Shown piece by piece: positions 1 through 7,980 of a stretch of DNA of 64,000 nucleotides. The notes below the pieces were generated by a model. That model was not told the DNA's origin and did no database searches. It saw nothing but the letters and a program-made list of their open reading frames with translations. The translations under genes were made by a program, and so were the position numbers. This DNA is from Paenibacillus glycanilyticus (GTDB lineage: Bacteria > Bacillota > Bacilli > Paenibacillales > Paenibacillaceae): assembly GCF_023715145.1 (NCBI RefSeq), contig NZ_JAMBNP010000008.1, forward strand, positions 124,001-188,000, written 5' to 3'. The stretch's first letter is position 1. Every line of letters begins with the position of its first letter.

Positions 1-726
1 AACCTGAAGCTTCAGCCCAAGAGAAGCATAGCGCTCGATCGCTTCTCGAATCAGATCCAATGCCGGGTCATACAGGCTCCAATGGGCCTGGAGACCGATG
101 CCATGAATAGGCGTTCCGTTCTCGAGCAGCGACTTCGCGAGGGAGTATATCTTCTCTCTCTTGCCGGGATTGCATTCATTGTAGTCGTTATAGAACAGCA
201 GCGCCTTGGGATCCGCTTCATGAGCAAACCGGAATGCCTGTTCGATGTAATCCTCTCCGATGCCATGCAGCCATTTGGAAGGACGCAAGCTCTCCTCTCC
301 GGAATCCGTGACCGCTTCGTTTACGACATCCCAGCAATAAATGATGTCTTTGTACCGCTCGACAACCGTTTCAATGTGACTCTTCATTCTGGCAAGCAGA
401 AGCTCCCGGCCGGCCAATCCGCCATTGCCGTCCTCGAATACCCAGCTTGGCGTCTGATTATGCCATACAAGGGTATGGCCTCTAAGCTTCATGCCATTGT
501 CGCGGGCAAAGCCCGCAATTCTGTCAGCCTGCTCGAAGGCATACCCGTTCTCCTCCGGATGAAGGCTTTCGAACTTCATTTCGTTCTCGGCCGTGATGCT
601 GTTGTAATGCTGCCTTAGCAGCTCGCTTTGGCTGACAATCGTACGGTGATTAACGGCGGCGCCGATCAGAAAATAATCCTGAAACGATTTCGACAACCCC
701 ACTTGCGTCTTCATGCCTTCACTCAT
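1..726 (-). CDS. GH10 endo-1,4-beta-xylanase, 3' end outside window
   Basis: The first 242 codons of a family 10 glycoside hydrolase that cuts the beta-1,4 backbone of xylan or xylo-oligosaccharides. Seen: TAENEMK, GHTLVWHNQTPSW and WDVVNEAV, the last carrying the acid/base Glu at about residue 137, then GIGLQAHWS near the window edge. The nucleophile motif (TExD) should lie just beyond base 1. There is no signal peptide, so the enzyme is probably cytoplasmic, like XynA2-type xylanases that act on imported oligosaccharides. The ATG at 726 follows GGGAGAG by 9 bases. A second ATG at 714 is possible. It lies 28 bases behind the GH43 gene, so the two are probably one operon. Confidence 0.93.
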   Translation of the reverse strand, partial: MSEGMKTQVGLSKSFQDYFLIGAAVNHRTIVSQSELLRQHYNSITAENEMKFESLHPEENGYAFEQADRIAGFARDNGMKLRGHTLVWHNQTPSWVFEDGNGGLAGRELLLARMKSHIETVVERYKDIIYCWDVVNEAVTDSGEESLRPSKWLHGIGEDYIEQAFRFAHEADPKALLFYNDYNECNPGKREKIYSLAKSLLENGTPIHGIGLQAHWSLYDPALDLIREAIERYASLGLKLQV

Positions 727-754
727 CCTTGACCACTCTCCCGAATGATTTTTT

Positions 755-2275
755 TTACTCTTTCGACTTCGTATAACGGAAATAATCAAAATCTACAAAG
801 CCTCCGGATTGTTTGGCCGCATAATTAAATAACCCGATCCGATAGCCCATGAAATGATCCAGCGTATATTTCATCTGCAGCGGACGGCCAATCGATATCC
901 AATCCGCGCCGTCCGCCGAATAGTAGAAATAGGCAAGATCGACGCTGTCGCGGAAGTCGAAATCAATCTTGACGTGAATTCGGCTTCCCTCATAGCGGCG
1001 TTTCTCAACCGTCTCCATTCCGCCGTCGCCGCGGTTGGTTCCCATGACGACATAGAGCTCCCCGTTGTCCTCGGCTTGGACGCCAACGGTGCCGTATTCG
1101 CTCTGCAGCGCAACTAGGCCGGCATGGTCTCCGGCTTTCATATGAGACAGCTCCATCACCGTTCTTCCGCTGCAAGCCGGTCCTTCCGTCCTTTGGGTCA
1201 ACGTATTCCGCGCATGCACGACGCGATCGCATAACTTTCCGGTCTCAAGCCGCAAATACCCCGGACGTGCCGTAACCGACCACAGCGAGTTATCGGGATT
1301 ATGATTCCACTGCCAGTTCAAAGCCAGCTTGTTCGCGTCGTAATCAAATTCATCGCTGATGACCAAGGGTTTTACTGCGTACTCGGGCAGACCGGTTTCA
1401 AACGATAACGGCACGCTGCCGCCATCGCCAATGACCGGCCAGCCATCCTGCCAAGTCATGGGCAGCACGCAAGGGATTCGCCCGACAGCGTCGTGATCCT
1501 GGAACAAGAAGGCGTACCAATCGCCGGACGGCGTATCCACAATGCCGCCTTGCGCAACGCCCTTGTTATGATAGCCGAGGTCATCGTCCAAAATGACTTT
1601 GTATTCATAAGGTCCCAGCAGCTCCTTCGAGCGATAGCACAGCTCGCGGCGTCGGCCATGTCCGGTTCTAGGCCAATCGATGAAGAACAAGTAATAATAG
1701 CCGTTCAGCTTATAGGCATGGCAGCCTTCGATGCGCAGACCTATTCCGTCGCGCTCCCCTTCAAACAACAGCTGGCGGATTCCGCCCGGCTTAATTGCCA
1801 TTGCGTCCGAAGTTAATTCCGTTATATAAATATGGCCATTGCCGCTGAACACAAAGACGCGGTCTTTGTCAAAGAGCAGCCCCGGATCGTGCAGAAGCCC
1901 CTGAATGACGGACCTCTCCCATTTCCCTTGCTCAATATCGTTAGTCCGGTAAATATAAAATTGCTGCATATCATTGCAGGAAAAGCAAACGTAGAAGGTG
2001 CCGTTATGGAAACGCAGGCTGGCAGCCCATGAGCCTTTCCCGTAAATGCCCCTGCCGTCCGACAGGTTGTGGGCAGCATTGTCTTCGAACGTATCAAACA
2101 CGTAATTGACAATCTCCCAATCCTTCAGATTATACGATTTCATAATCGGACAGCCAGGCATGGAATGCATGCTTGTACTAACCATATAGAAGGCATTATC
2201 GACACGAATGACATCAATATCAGGCACATCCGACCAAATGATAGGGTTTGAAATAACGGAAACGGCGGTGCTCAT
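755..2275 (-). CDS. GH43 family beta-xylosidase/arabinofuranosidase-like enzyme
   Basis: About 506 residues, a five-bladed propeller of GH43 followed by a C-terminal beta-sandwich (from about residue 300) as in GH43 xylosidases. Seen: SDVPDIDVIRV with the catalytic-base Asp near the N terminus, HDPGLLFD, and IEGCHAYKLNGYYYL with the likely acid Glu. There is no signal peptide, so action is probably intracellular on xylo-oligosaccharide side chains or ends. I chose the ATG at 2275 because GAGAGGAG sits 8 bases before it; the reading frame stays open to 2293. It is the first gene of a presumed operon with the GH10 xylanase. Exact substrate is inferred from context only. Confidence 0.9.
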   Translation of the reverse strand: MSTAVSVISNPIIWSDVPDIDVIRVDNAFYMVSTSMHSMPGCPIMKSYNLKDWEIVNYVFDTFEDNAAHNLSDGRGIYGKGSWAASLRFHNGTFYVCFSCNDMQQFYIYRTNDIEQGKWERSVIQGLLHDPGLLFDKDRVFVFSGNGHIYITELTSDAMAIKPGGIRQLLFEGERDGIGLRIEGCHAYKLNGYYYLFFIDWPRTGHGRRRELCYRSKELLGPYEYKVILDDDLGYHNKGVAQGGIVDTPSGDWYAFLFQDHDAVGRIPCVLPMTWQDGWPVIGDGGSVPLSFETGLPEYAVKPLVISDEFDYDANKLALNWQWNHNPDNSLWSVTARPGYLRLETGKLCDRVVHARNTLTQRTEGPACSGRTVMELSHMKAGDHAGLVALQSEYGTVGVQAEDNGELYVVMGTNRGDGGMETVEKRRYEGSRIHVKIDFDFRDSVDLAYFYYSADGADWISIGRPLQMKYTLDHFMGYRIGLFNYAAKQSGGFVDFDYFRYTKSKE

Positions 2276-2557
2276 AAGCATCTCCTCTCTCACTTAAAAA
2301 ATAACTTCTCGCTGTCTAACGGCTGTTCTTGCAACAAGGAAAGTTTAGCCTCCGCCTTGCACGCTAGCAACCTGCCGGATTACTGAACTATCACCTGCCG
2401 ATTTATAGGTGCAACAACCGTCCATATAAAAGCAACATCAGGCTATGGCCGTAATCCTCTCTCTCGTGTTTAAATACGGATTAAATCCAATAACCCCTCA
2501 TGCACGGCTGCAGACTCTTTTTGCTGCGCCGGTGTTCAAGAAAGGAAGACTAAACAA

Positions 2558-3718
2558 ATGGACAAACAGCTTGGCCTTACTCCCGCTATGGGATGGAACT
2601 CATGGAATACGTTTACCTGGGATATCAACGAACAGTTGATCCGGGATGTTGCCGATCGATTCGAATCGGACGGTTACAAGGCTGCAGGCTATGAATATAT
2701 CGTCATCGACGATTGCTGGAGTCTGAAGCAGCGCGATCCGCAGGGAAATCTGGTTGCCGATCCCGCGAAGTTTCCTAGCGGAATGAAGGCTCTCGCTGAT
2801 TATATTCATTCCAAAGGCTTGAAATTCGGCATGTATTCCTGCGTCGGCACCCATACCTGCGCCGGCTTTCCCGGCAGCTTCGAGCATGAATTTCAGGATG
2901 CTCAACTATTCGCGGAATGGGGCGTCGATTATTTAAAGTACGATTATTGCTTCAAGCCCCGCCATATCTCGGGTGAACTGCTCTATAAACGAATGAGCCT
3001 GGCCCTTAAAAACAGCGGAAGGGATATCCTCTTCTCGGCCTGCAATTGGGGCGAGGACAATGTTTATCAGTGGATACGCGAGTCTGGCGCTCATATGTAC
3101 CGGTCAACCGGCGATATTCAGGATCACTGGGATTCCATCAAAAATCTTGCGCTCTCGCAGCTTGGCAAAGAATGCTACACCGGATCCTTCTGCCATAACG
3201 ATATGGATATGCTCGTTGTCGGCATGTACGGCGGCAGCAACAACTCGTTTATTGGCAGCAAAATCGGCGGCTGCAGCGACAATGAATACAAGACGCATTA
3301 CTCGTTATGGTCCTTAATGGGATCTCCGCTTATGATCGGCTGCGACATCCGTACGGCTAATCAGGCAACCAAAGACATTCTCCTGAATCCGGAGCTGATT
3401 GCCATCAATCAGGATATCGAAAGCCGCGGAGCCTACCGGATCAAGCCGGAGCCGCAATGGTTCCATGCCGATGATGTCTTTATGCTGGTAAAAGTCCTTG
3501 CAGACGGCGAGGTCGCTATCGGCTTCTTCAATCTCAGCGATAATCAACGGGAGCTTTCGCTGCAATTCTGGGATATTGGACTGCCCTATGCTTCCGGCTT
3601 CTCGTTGTCCCTGTACGACTGCTGGGAGAATAAGGAGCTCGGGGTGTTCAAGGAGCGGTTCGCGCCCGTCGTGCCCGCTCGCGACTGCCTGATTGTAAGA
3701 GCCAAGCTGGTCAAATAA
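2558..3718 (+). CDS. GH27 alpha-galactosidase
   Basis: A 386-residue family 27 glycoside hydrolase that removes terminal alpha-galactosyl groups, for example from galactomannan or galactosylated xylan fragments. Seen: MGWNSWNTF at residues 11-19, IDDCW at 50-54, YLKYDYC with nucleophile Asp129, RSTGDIQDHW with likely acid/base Asp186, and MGSPLMIGCDIR. There is no signal peptide. AAAGGAAG lies about 11 bases before the ATG. It is divergent from the GH43/GH10 pair; the 280-base gap between them must hold both promoters, but I could not fix a -10/-35 pair. It ends two bases before a small Cys-rich ORF, so the two are probably co-transcribed. Confidence 0.93.
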   Translation: MDKQLGLTPAMGWNSWNTFTWDINEQLIRDVADRFESDGYKAAGYEYIVIDDCWSLKQRDPQGNLVADPAKFPSGMKALADYIHSKGLKFGMYSCVGTHTCAGFPGSFEHEFQDAQLFAEWGVDYLKYDYCFKPRHISGELLYKRMSLALKNSGRDILFSACNWGEDNVYQWIRESGAHMYRSTGDIQDHWDSIKNLALSQLGKECYTGSFCHNDMDMLVVGMYGGSNNSFIGSKIGGCSDNEYKTHYSLWSLMGSPLMIGCDIRTANQATKDILLNPELIAINQDIESRGAYRIKPEPQWFHADDVFMLVKVLADGEVAIGFFNLSDNQRELSLQFWDIGLPYASGFSLSLYDCWENKELGVFKERFAPVVPARDCLIVRAKLVK

Positions 3719-3720
3719 AG

Positions 3721-3921
3721 ATGAACCATACAACCTGCCAAACTTGTGAAGCCCTCCTTCAGGCTGATGACCGGGCGATCTACATGAAGCTTGTCTCCCG
3801 GACCGCGCGGCAATTTTTATGCATCGATTGCCTGGGGGTAAAGCTGAACTGCGGCCGGGAGCCCCTGGAGAAGCTGATCCGTTACTTCAGGGAATCCGGC
3901 AATTGCGTTCTCTTCCGCTGA
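3721..3921 (+). CDS. Small cysteine-rich protein (CxxC...CxxC)
   Basis: A 66-residue product of unknown function. It carries CQTC near the N terminus and CIDC in the middle, a spacing typical of a small zinc ribbon, plus a further Cys at NCGREP and one near the C terminus (NCVLF). It starts two bases after the GH27 stop with no strong Shine-Dalgarno, which suggests translational coupling. Its last 105 bases overlap the 3' end of the convergent AraC gene. It could be spurious, but the paired cysteines, basic/aromatic C terminus and tight spacing favour a real gene. I do not recognise a named family. Confidence 0.6.
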   Translation: MNHTTCQTCEALLQADDRAIYMKLVSRTARQFLCIDCLGVKLNCGREPLEKLIRYFRESGNCVLFR

Positions 3922-4731
3922 AGCTTCCCGTTTCCGGCCATGCAGCGTCATATACTCCGAAGGCGTGTACGACGTTGCTTTTTTGAACGCTTTGGAGAAA
4001 TACAACGGGTCCTTGTAGCCAACCGAGCATGCGATCGATTTGATGCTCAAGTCGGATGACTCCATCAGCTCGCGGGCCCGTTCAATACGATAAGCCGTCA
4101 CATATCCCGATACCGAGATTCCAACTGCTTCTTTAAACAAGCGGAACAGATAGCTTCGCTCCAGATTGACGGCATTTACAATATCCGTAACCGCAAGCGT
4201 GGTCCGCCAATAATTAATCATGATGTATTCTTTCGCCAGCCGGACATAATTGATCGGATTCGTCTCTCTTGGATAAAACTCCAGATAATAGGAAAGCAGC
4301 AAACGTAATTGCGCCTCTACTCTCATTTTCTCAAAAGGCCTCGCATCCGCTCCCGGCACCACGGGAAAATACGGCTTCAGATCCGCCGGACACCGAGGCA
4401 CTACTGGGTTATCGGGCTCAAGTCCGATCATCGCTACCAGACGCTCCGCTTCTTCCCCTTTAAATTCGATCCATACATACTCCCAAGGATCCTCGGGATC
4501 CGGATAGTAATAAATCTCCGTTTGGGGAAAAATCATGAAGCTATTGCCTGCTGTTATGGGAAAACGCTTATTGCGCGTCTCCAGCGTTCCCTTTCCGCCC
4601 ATAATGAAATGCAATGCATAAATATCGCGTACGCCCGGTCCCCACTTATGGCTGTTAGGAGGCTTATGGCCGCTGTAGGTGCATACGAATTGGCTGCTGT
4701 TTCCCGTATCAAAGATTCGCGTCGGCTTCAT
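3817..4731 (-). CDS. AraC family transcriptional regulator with cupin sensor
   Basis: 304 residues. The N-terminal half is an AraC-type cupin sugar-binding domain (GGKGTLET, FMIFPQTEIYYYPD), the C-terminal half two helix-turn-helix motifs (VTDIVNAVNLERSYLFRLFK and IACSVGYKDPLYFSKAFKK). The HTH normally ends near PSEYMTLHG, so the last 40 or so residues are an extension, mostly antisense to the small Cys-rich gene. GGAGG lies 7 bases before the ATG. Likely a local regulator of the neighbouring xylan/galactoside genes; the effector is unknown. It lies downstream of the terminator at 4755-4787 and so forms its own unit. Confidence 0.9.
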   Translation of the reverse strand: MKPTRIFDTGNSSQFVCTYSGHKPPNSHKWGPGVRDIYALHFIMGGKGTLETRNKRFPITAGNSFMIFPQTEIYYYPDPEDPWEYVWIEFKGEEAERLVAMIGLEPDNPVVPRCPADLKPYFPVVPGADARPFEKMRVEAQLRLLLSYYLEFYPRETNPINYVRLAKEYIMINYWRTTLAVTDIVNAVNLERSYLFRLFKEAVGISVSGYVTAYRIERARELMESSDLSIKSIACSVGYKDPLYFSKAFKKATSYTPSEYMTLHGRKREASAEENAIAGFPEVTDQLLQGLPAAVQLYPQAIDA

Positions 4732-4754
4732 TGATAACCTCCGATCCTTTCGGC

Positions 4755-4787
4755 AAAAAGGATCACGGCTGCTTCTCGCCGCGATCC
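4755..4787 (-). terminator. Rho-independent terminator of the xynD operon
   Basis: A stem of ten positions, GGATCACGGC (4760-4769) with GCCGCGATCC (4778-4787) and one mismatched pair, followed on the minus strand by five T. It lies 18 bases after the xynD stop and separates that operon from the AraC gene. Confidence 0.75.
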
Positions 4788-4805
4788 GTCTTCACGAAAC
4801 CAAGC

Positions 4806-6347
4806 TTATTGTTCGAACTGCCAGCTGTGCAGCTTGAGCAGCTTGCTGTCAGGCTGTCCTTTAAATACCAGGTATAAGTCGTGTATTCCCTCGGCACCGC
4901 TTACCTCGGCTTGGTATTCCGCCGCTTCTGCCCCCGTTGCCTCAACCTGTAAGGTTCCGATCAGCTTGCCGCCCGCCGAATCCAGCCGCAGCTCAATAGC
5001 CGCAGCCGATCCCACTTCCGATACGGACGCCTTGAAGAGCGAGGCTCCTTCTCCCCCAAAATCAACCTTAGCTGCCGAGATCCAATCGCCGCTGTCAATA
5101 TCCGCGGCAATCAGGCTGCCGTCAGAGGTCAATTCCGATTGGATTCCCGCCTGCCAGCCGATCGTAACCGCTGTCACAAGCTCGTAAGGATGAAATGGCT
5201 CAAGCTGGGCAACGCCTTCGTAATTAGCCGTTATCTCCGCAATGGAATGATCGGCATCCCGGAACGTTACTTCATTCAGATGCGTCGAGCGATAGCCCTT
5301 CGGAACCCCCATTGCCTTAGACAAGGTCTGGGCATGGTAAGCGATATACCAAGCATTCTTAAACTCGAAGATCACGTGATGGTTGTTGCCGCCAACTCCG
5401 AAGAAATGTCCGGGATTTTTCAGAATAGTTCCCCGGTAAGTCCAAGGCCCCATCGGATGATCGCTTGTCATATACGCAATCTCGCCCGCCGGAGGACTTC
5501 CTACCGGACGAACGCCATTGTAGAAATTCGAGCAATACGTAAAATAATAAGTGCCCTTGTATTTATTAATGCCCGCGTCCTCGAACATAAACGGCGCAGG
5601 AATTACCTGTGCTTGTCCCACTACGCTGACCATATCATCCCCAAGCTGCATAACCCGCGCGGTATCCGGCCATTCATCCTTGCCTTCCGGCACGCCTCCG
5701 CCAAAGTAAATATACGCCTTGCCGTCATCGTCAACCCATACGGCCGGATCAAACAGCCAGGTGACCTTCTCCACGCCCGGCGTTGATCTTAGAATCAAGG
5801 CCTTGCCGATTGGATCTTTCCATGGGCCGGTCGGGCTCTCCCCCTCAAGCACGCCAATGCCGCTCGCGTTATTCGCGAAATAAAGGAAGAATTTATCCTG
5901 CCCGTTAACGACCTTGTGCGCAATAGCGGGTGCCCAGGATTGCGTCGCCCATTTAGCCGCGCCTTCGGGACCTGCCACGGCGATAACGCCATGATCCGTC
6001 CAGTTCACCAGATCCGCAGACGAAATCACGCCAATCTTATTAATATTGCCGTACGTATTATCCTTGACGCTTCCGTCTTCGCTATATTCCAGCACGTCAT
6101 TTGTGGTATAGAGATAGACGCGTCCATCAAATACGAGAGCGTAGGGATCCGCGCCAAACTTGTGGGAAACAAGCGGGTTTCCTTGCGGCGGTACTTTTCC
6201 TGTCGCACTAGTCAGCTTTACCTGTAAATCTTCCATTGTAAATTCCTCCTTAGGGGTATTTGAATGATGGGATGAAATTAATAGAATAAGAACGGCTGCA
6301 AGGCAGCCTAGCAGCAACACGGCAAGCTTCGCATGATTAGCATTCAT
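4806..6347 (-). CDS. xynD: GH43 arabinoxylan arabinofuranohydrolase with CBM6 (XynD-like)
   Basis: 513 residues, the same length I recall for Bacillus XynD, which removes arabinose side chains from arabinoxylan. Seen: a hydrophobic N-terminal segment (about 8-24), GADPYALVFDGRVYLY with the base Asp, WLFDPAVWVDDDG, APFMFEDAG with the likely acid Glu, GGNNHHVIF and GYRSTH. The C-terminal 120 residues (GDWISAAKVDFG, IELRLDSAGGKLIGTL, LHSWQFEQ) form a CBM6 xylan-binding domain. The N terminus looks like a signal or anchor without a clear cleavage site. An internal AAGGAGG 8 bases before an ATG at 6236 could give a shorter cytoplasmic form. It is the last gene of the operon, 13 bases after the response regulator. 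Confidence 0.92.
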   Translation of the reverse strand: MNANHAKLAVLLLGCLAAVLILLISSHHSNTPKEEFTMEDLQVKLTSATGKVPPQGNPLVSHKFGADPYALVFDGRVYLYTTNDVLEYSEDGSVKDNTYGNINKIGVISSADLVNWTDHGVIAVAGPEGAAKWATQSWAPAIAHKVVNGQDKFFLYFANNASGIGVLEGESPTGPWKDPIGKALILRSTPGVEKVTWLFDPAVWVDDDGKAYIYFGGGVPEGKDEWPDTARVMQLGDDMVSVVGQAQVIPAPFMFEDAGINKYKGTYYFTYCSNFYNGVRPVGSPPAGEIAYMTSDHPMGPWTYRGTILKNPGHFFGVGGNNHHVIFEFKNAWYIAYHAQTLSKAMGVPKGYRSTHLNEVTFRDADHSIAEITANYEGVAQLEPFHPYELVTAVTIGWQAGIQSELTSDGSLIAADIDSGDWISAAKVDFGGEGASLFKASVSEVGSAAAIELRLDSAGGKLIGTLQVEATGAEAAEYQAEVSGAEGIHDLYLVFKGQPDSKLLKLHSWQFEQ

Positions 6348-6360
6348 GAGGACGGCCCCC

Positions 6361-7980
6361 TTAAGTGTAGGTCAGCGCGTCCCGGTATTCCTGCGGCGTT
6401 AGGCCGGTAGCTTTCTTGAAAAACCTCGTAAAGGAATGCGCCGCCTCGTACCCGACTTCGACGGCGACCTCCCGGATTTTCAGATGATCCTCCTTGAGCA
6501 GCTCCTTGGCTCTTCTCAGGCGGCAGTTATCTATATATTCCGATAAGTTCAAGCCGCGTTCCTGTTTGAAAAACCGGGATAAATACGTGGGATTAAAATA
6601 ATTGATGTCTGCCAGACGGACAAGAGATAAATCTTCGTTTAGATGCTCATTGATATATTCGCAAATGTTCTCAATCACGCTTTCCGAGGCTTTGGCCTGG
6701 AAGAGCTTGTCGCTGACCTGCTTCAAGTATTGAATGGCCTCTTTCATGGAGGAATGCTCGTCCAGACGCATCAGCTTGCCGTAATCCGGAATCTCTCTGC
6801 AGAGATCCGACCGGCTAATATAAGAAAACAGAACCAGCGCAATCGAATAGTACACTTCCATGTTTCGTTGCAATGGGCGGTTTGCTTGCAATATTCCCTG
6901 CGTTAATTCATCGAATATTTTCCGGAACCTCTCGGCTTTGCCGGCTTCCAGGAAGGCAGTAAGCAGCTCGGCTTTAGGAGATAAATGGCCTTCGTCCTTC
7001 CGCTGCTCCGCGGAATCCTCCGCCTGCTCGCCCCGGTCTCTTAAGATAATGTCGGTTGCGTCCTTGTCAATGTTCATCAGCTGCAGCTGCCTAAGCCTTT
7101 CATACTGCCGGTTAATGACCTTCCACTCGGTTGGAATGCTTATAATAAAGGCTACCGGCAGCCCAAGGGATTGAAGACAGGTCTCTTGCATGAATTCCAA
7201 GGTCCCCTCCAAATAACGAACCGAATGATGATGGAACTTCTCATCAGCGGAATCGGAAGGTTGAAGAAGCCATAAGAGATCCCCATGCTTGTCGACAATT
7301 CCAACCTGTCTCATTTTCTCGGATAGATAGGAATTGCATACCATTCGCGCTTTGGTAAGCAGATGGCTTTTCTCGATATACGAATCACCTTCCGGAAACG
7401 ACAAATGTCCCCTAACCAGCCATACAGGAACGGTCGGATTAAGGCTGATATTCATCCTTCGGAATTCTTCACTCAGCGTGCGGGCATCCCGATCAAGCTC
7501 TTCACTTTCTTGAAGCAGGTGACGAATGTAGTCTCCTTGCGCCATTTGTTCGAGCAGATCAAGCTGCTCCCGCGATTGCTCAAGCATCCCGCTGATTTCG
7601 TTTTCATGCTCGATCTCGTCCATCACTTCCAGCACCGTCGACGTGACCTTATCGTATCCCTCCGTCTTCAGCAAATACCTGACCTTAGGCATCTGAATCG
7701 CTTTGTAGGCATAGTCGAATTCGCTGAACCCCGTCAGGAAGATGACCTTGCATCTGGGCCAGAAGGATTGGATCTCCTCGGAGAGCTCTAGACCGTTCAT
7801 GCCCGGCATGCTGATATCGGTTAACACGATATCTATTCTCGTTCGCGACATCCATTGCAAGGCTTCCTTCGCGGAATAGGCTTTGCAGACATCCAGCTTC
7901 TCCGGCAGCAGCCCGTGAAAAACCTCGTACAACGAGTCCGTAATAATGTCTTCATCATCAACGATCAGCAATCTAAGCAA
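6361..7980 (-). CDS. YesN-type response regulator (receiver plus AraC HTH)
   Basis: 539 residues. An N-terminal CheY-like receiver (IVDDED, phospho-acceptor Asp55 in LTDISMPG, Lys in YLLKTEG), a middle linker of about 300 residues, and a C-terminal AraC DNA-binding domain (LADINYFNPTYLSRFFKQE and VAVEVGYEAAHSFTRFFKK). The start is TTG, with GGAG 9 bases upstream, and overlaps the kinase stop by 8 bases. It most likely activates this operon, and perhaps the flanking xylanolytic genes, when the kinase senses an oligosaccharide. Confidence 0.92.
   Translation of the reverse strand: MLRLLIVDDEDIITDSLYEVFHGLLPEKLDVCKAYSAKEALQWMSRTRIDIVLTDISMPGMNGLELSEEIQSFWPRCKVIFLTGFSEFDYAYKAIQMPKVRYLLKTEGYDKVTSTVLEVMDEIEHENEISGMLEQSREQLDLLEQMAQGDYIRHLLQESEELDRDARTLSEEFRRMNISLNPTVPVWLVRGHLSFPEGDSYIEKSHLLTKARMVCNSYLSEKMRQVGIVDKHGDLLWLLQPSDSADEKFHHHSVRYLEGTLEFMQETCLQSLGLPVAFIISIPTEWKVINRQYERLRQLQLMNIDKDATDIILRDRGEQAEDSAEQRKDEGHLSPKAELLTAFLEAGKAERFRKIFDELTQGILQANRPLQRNMEVYYSIALVLFSYISRSDLCREIPDYGKLMRLDEHSSMKEAIQYLKQVSDKLFQAKASESVIENICEYINEHLNEDLSLVRLADINYFNPTYLSRFFKQERGLNLSEYIDNCRLRRAKELLKEDHLKIREVAVEVGYEAAHSFTRFFKKATGLTPQEYRDALTYT

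Noticed and set aside
82..618. 178-codon plus-strand frame
   Set aside because: It is antisense to the truncated GH10 xylanase, whose motifs and frame are unmistakable. It has no ribosome site.
5139..5786. 215-codon plus-strand frame
   Set aside because: Antisense to xynD with biased, basic composition and no known motif.
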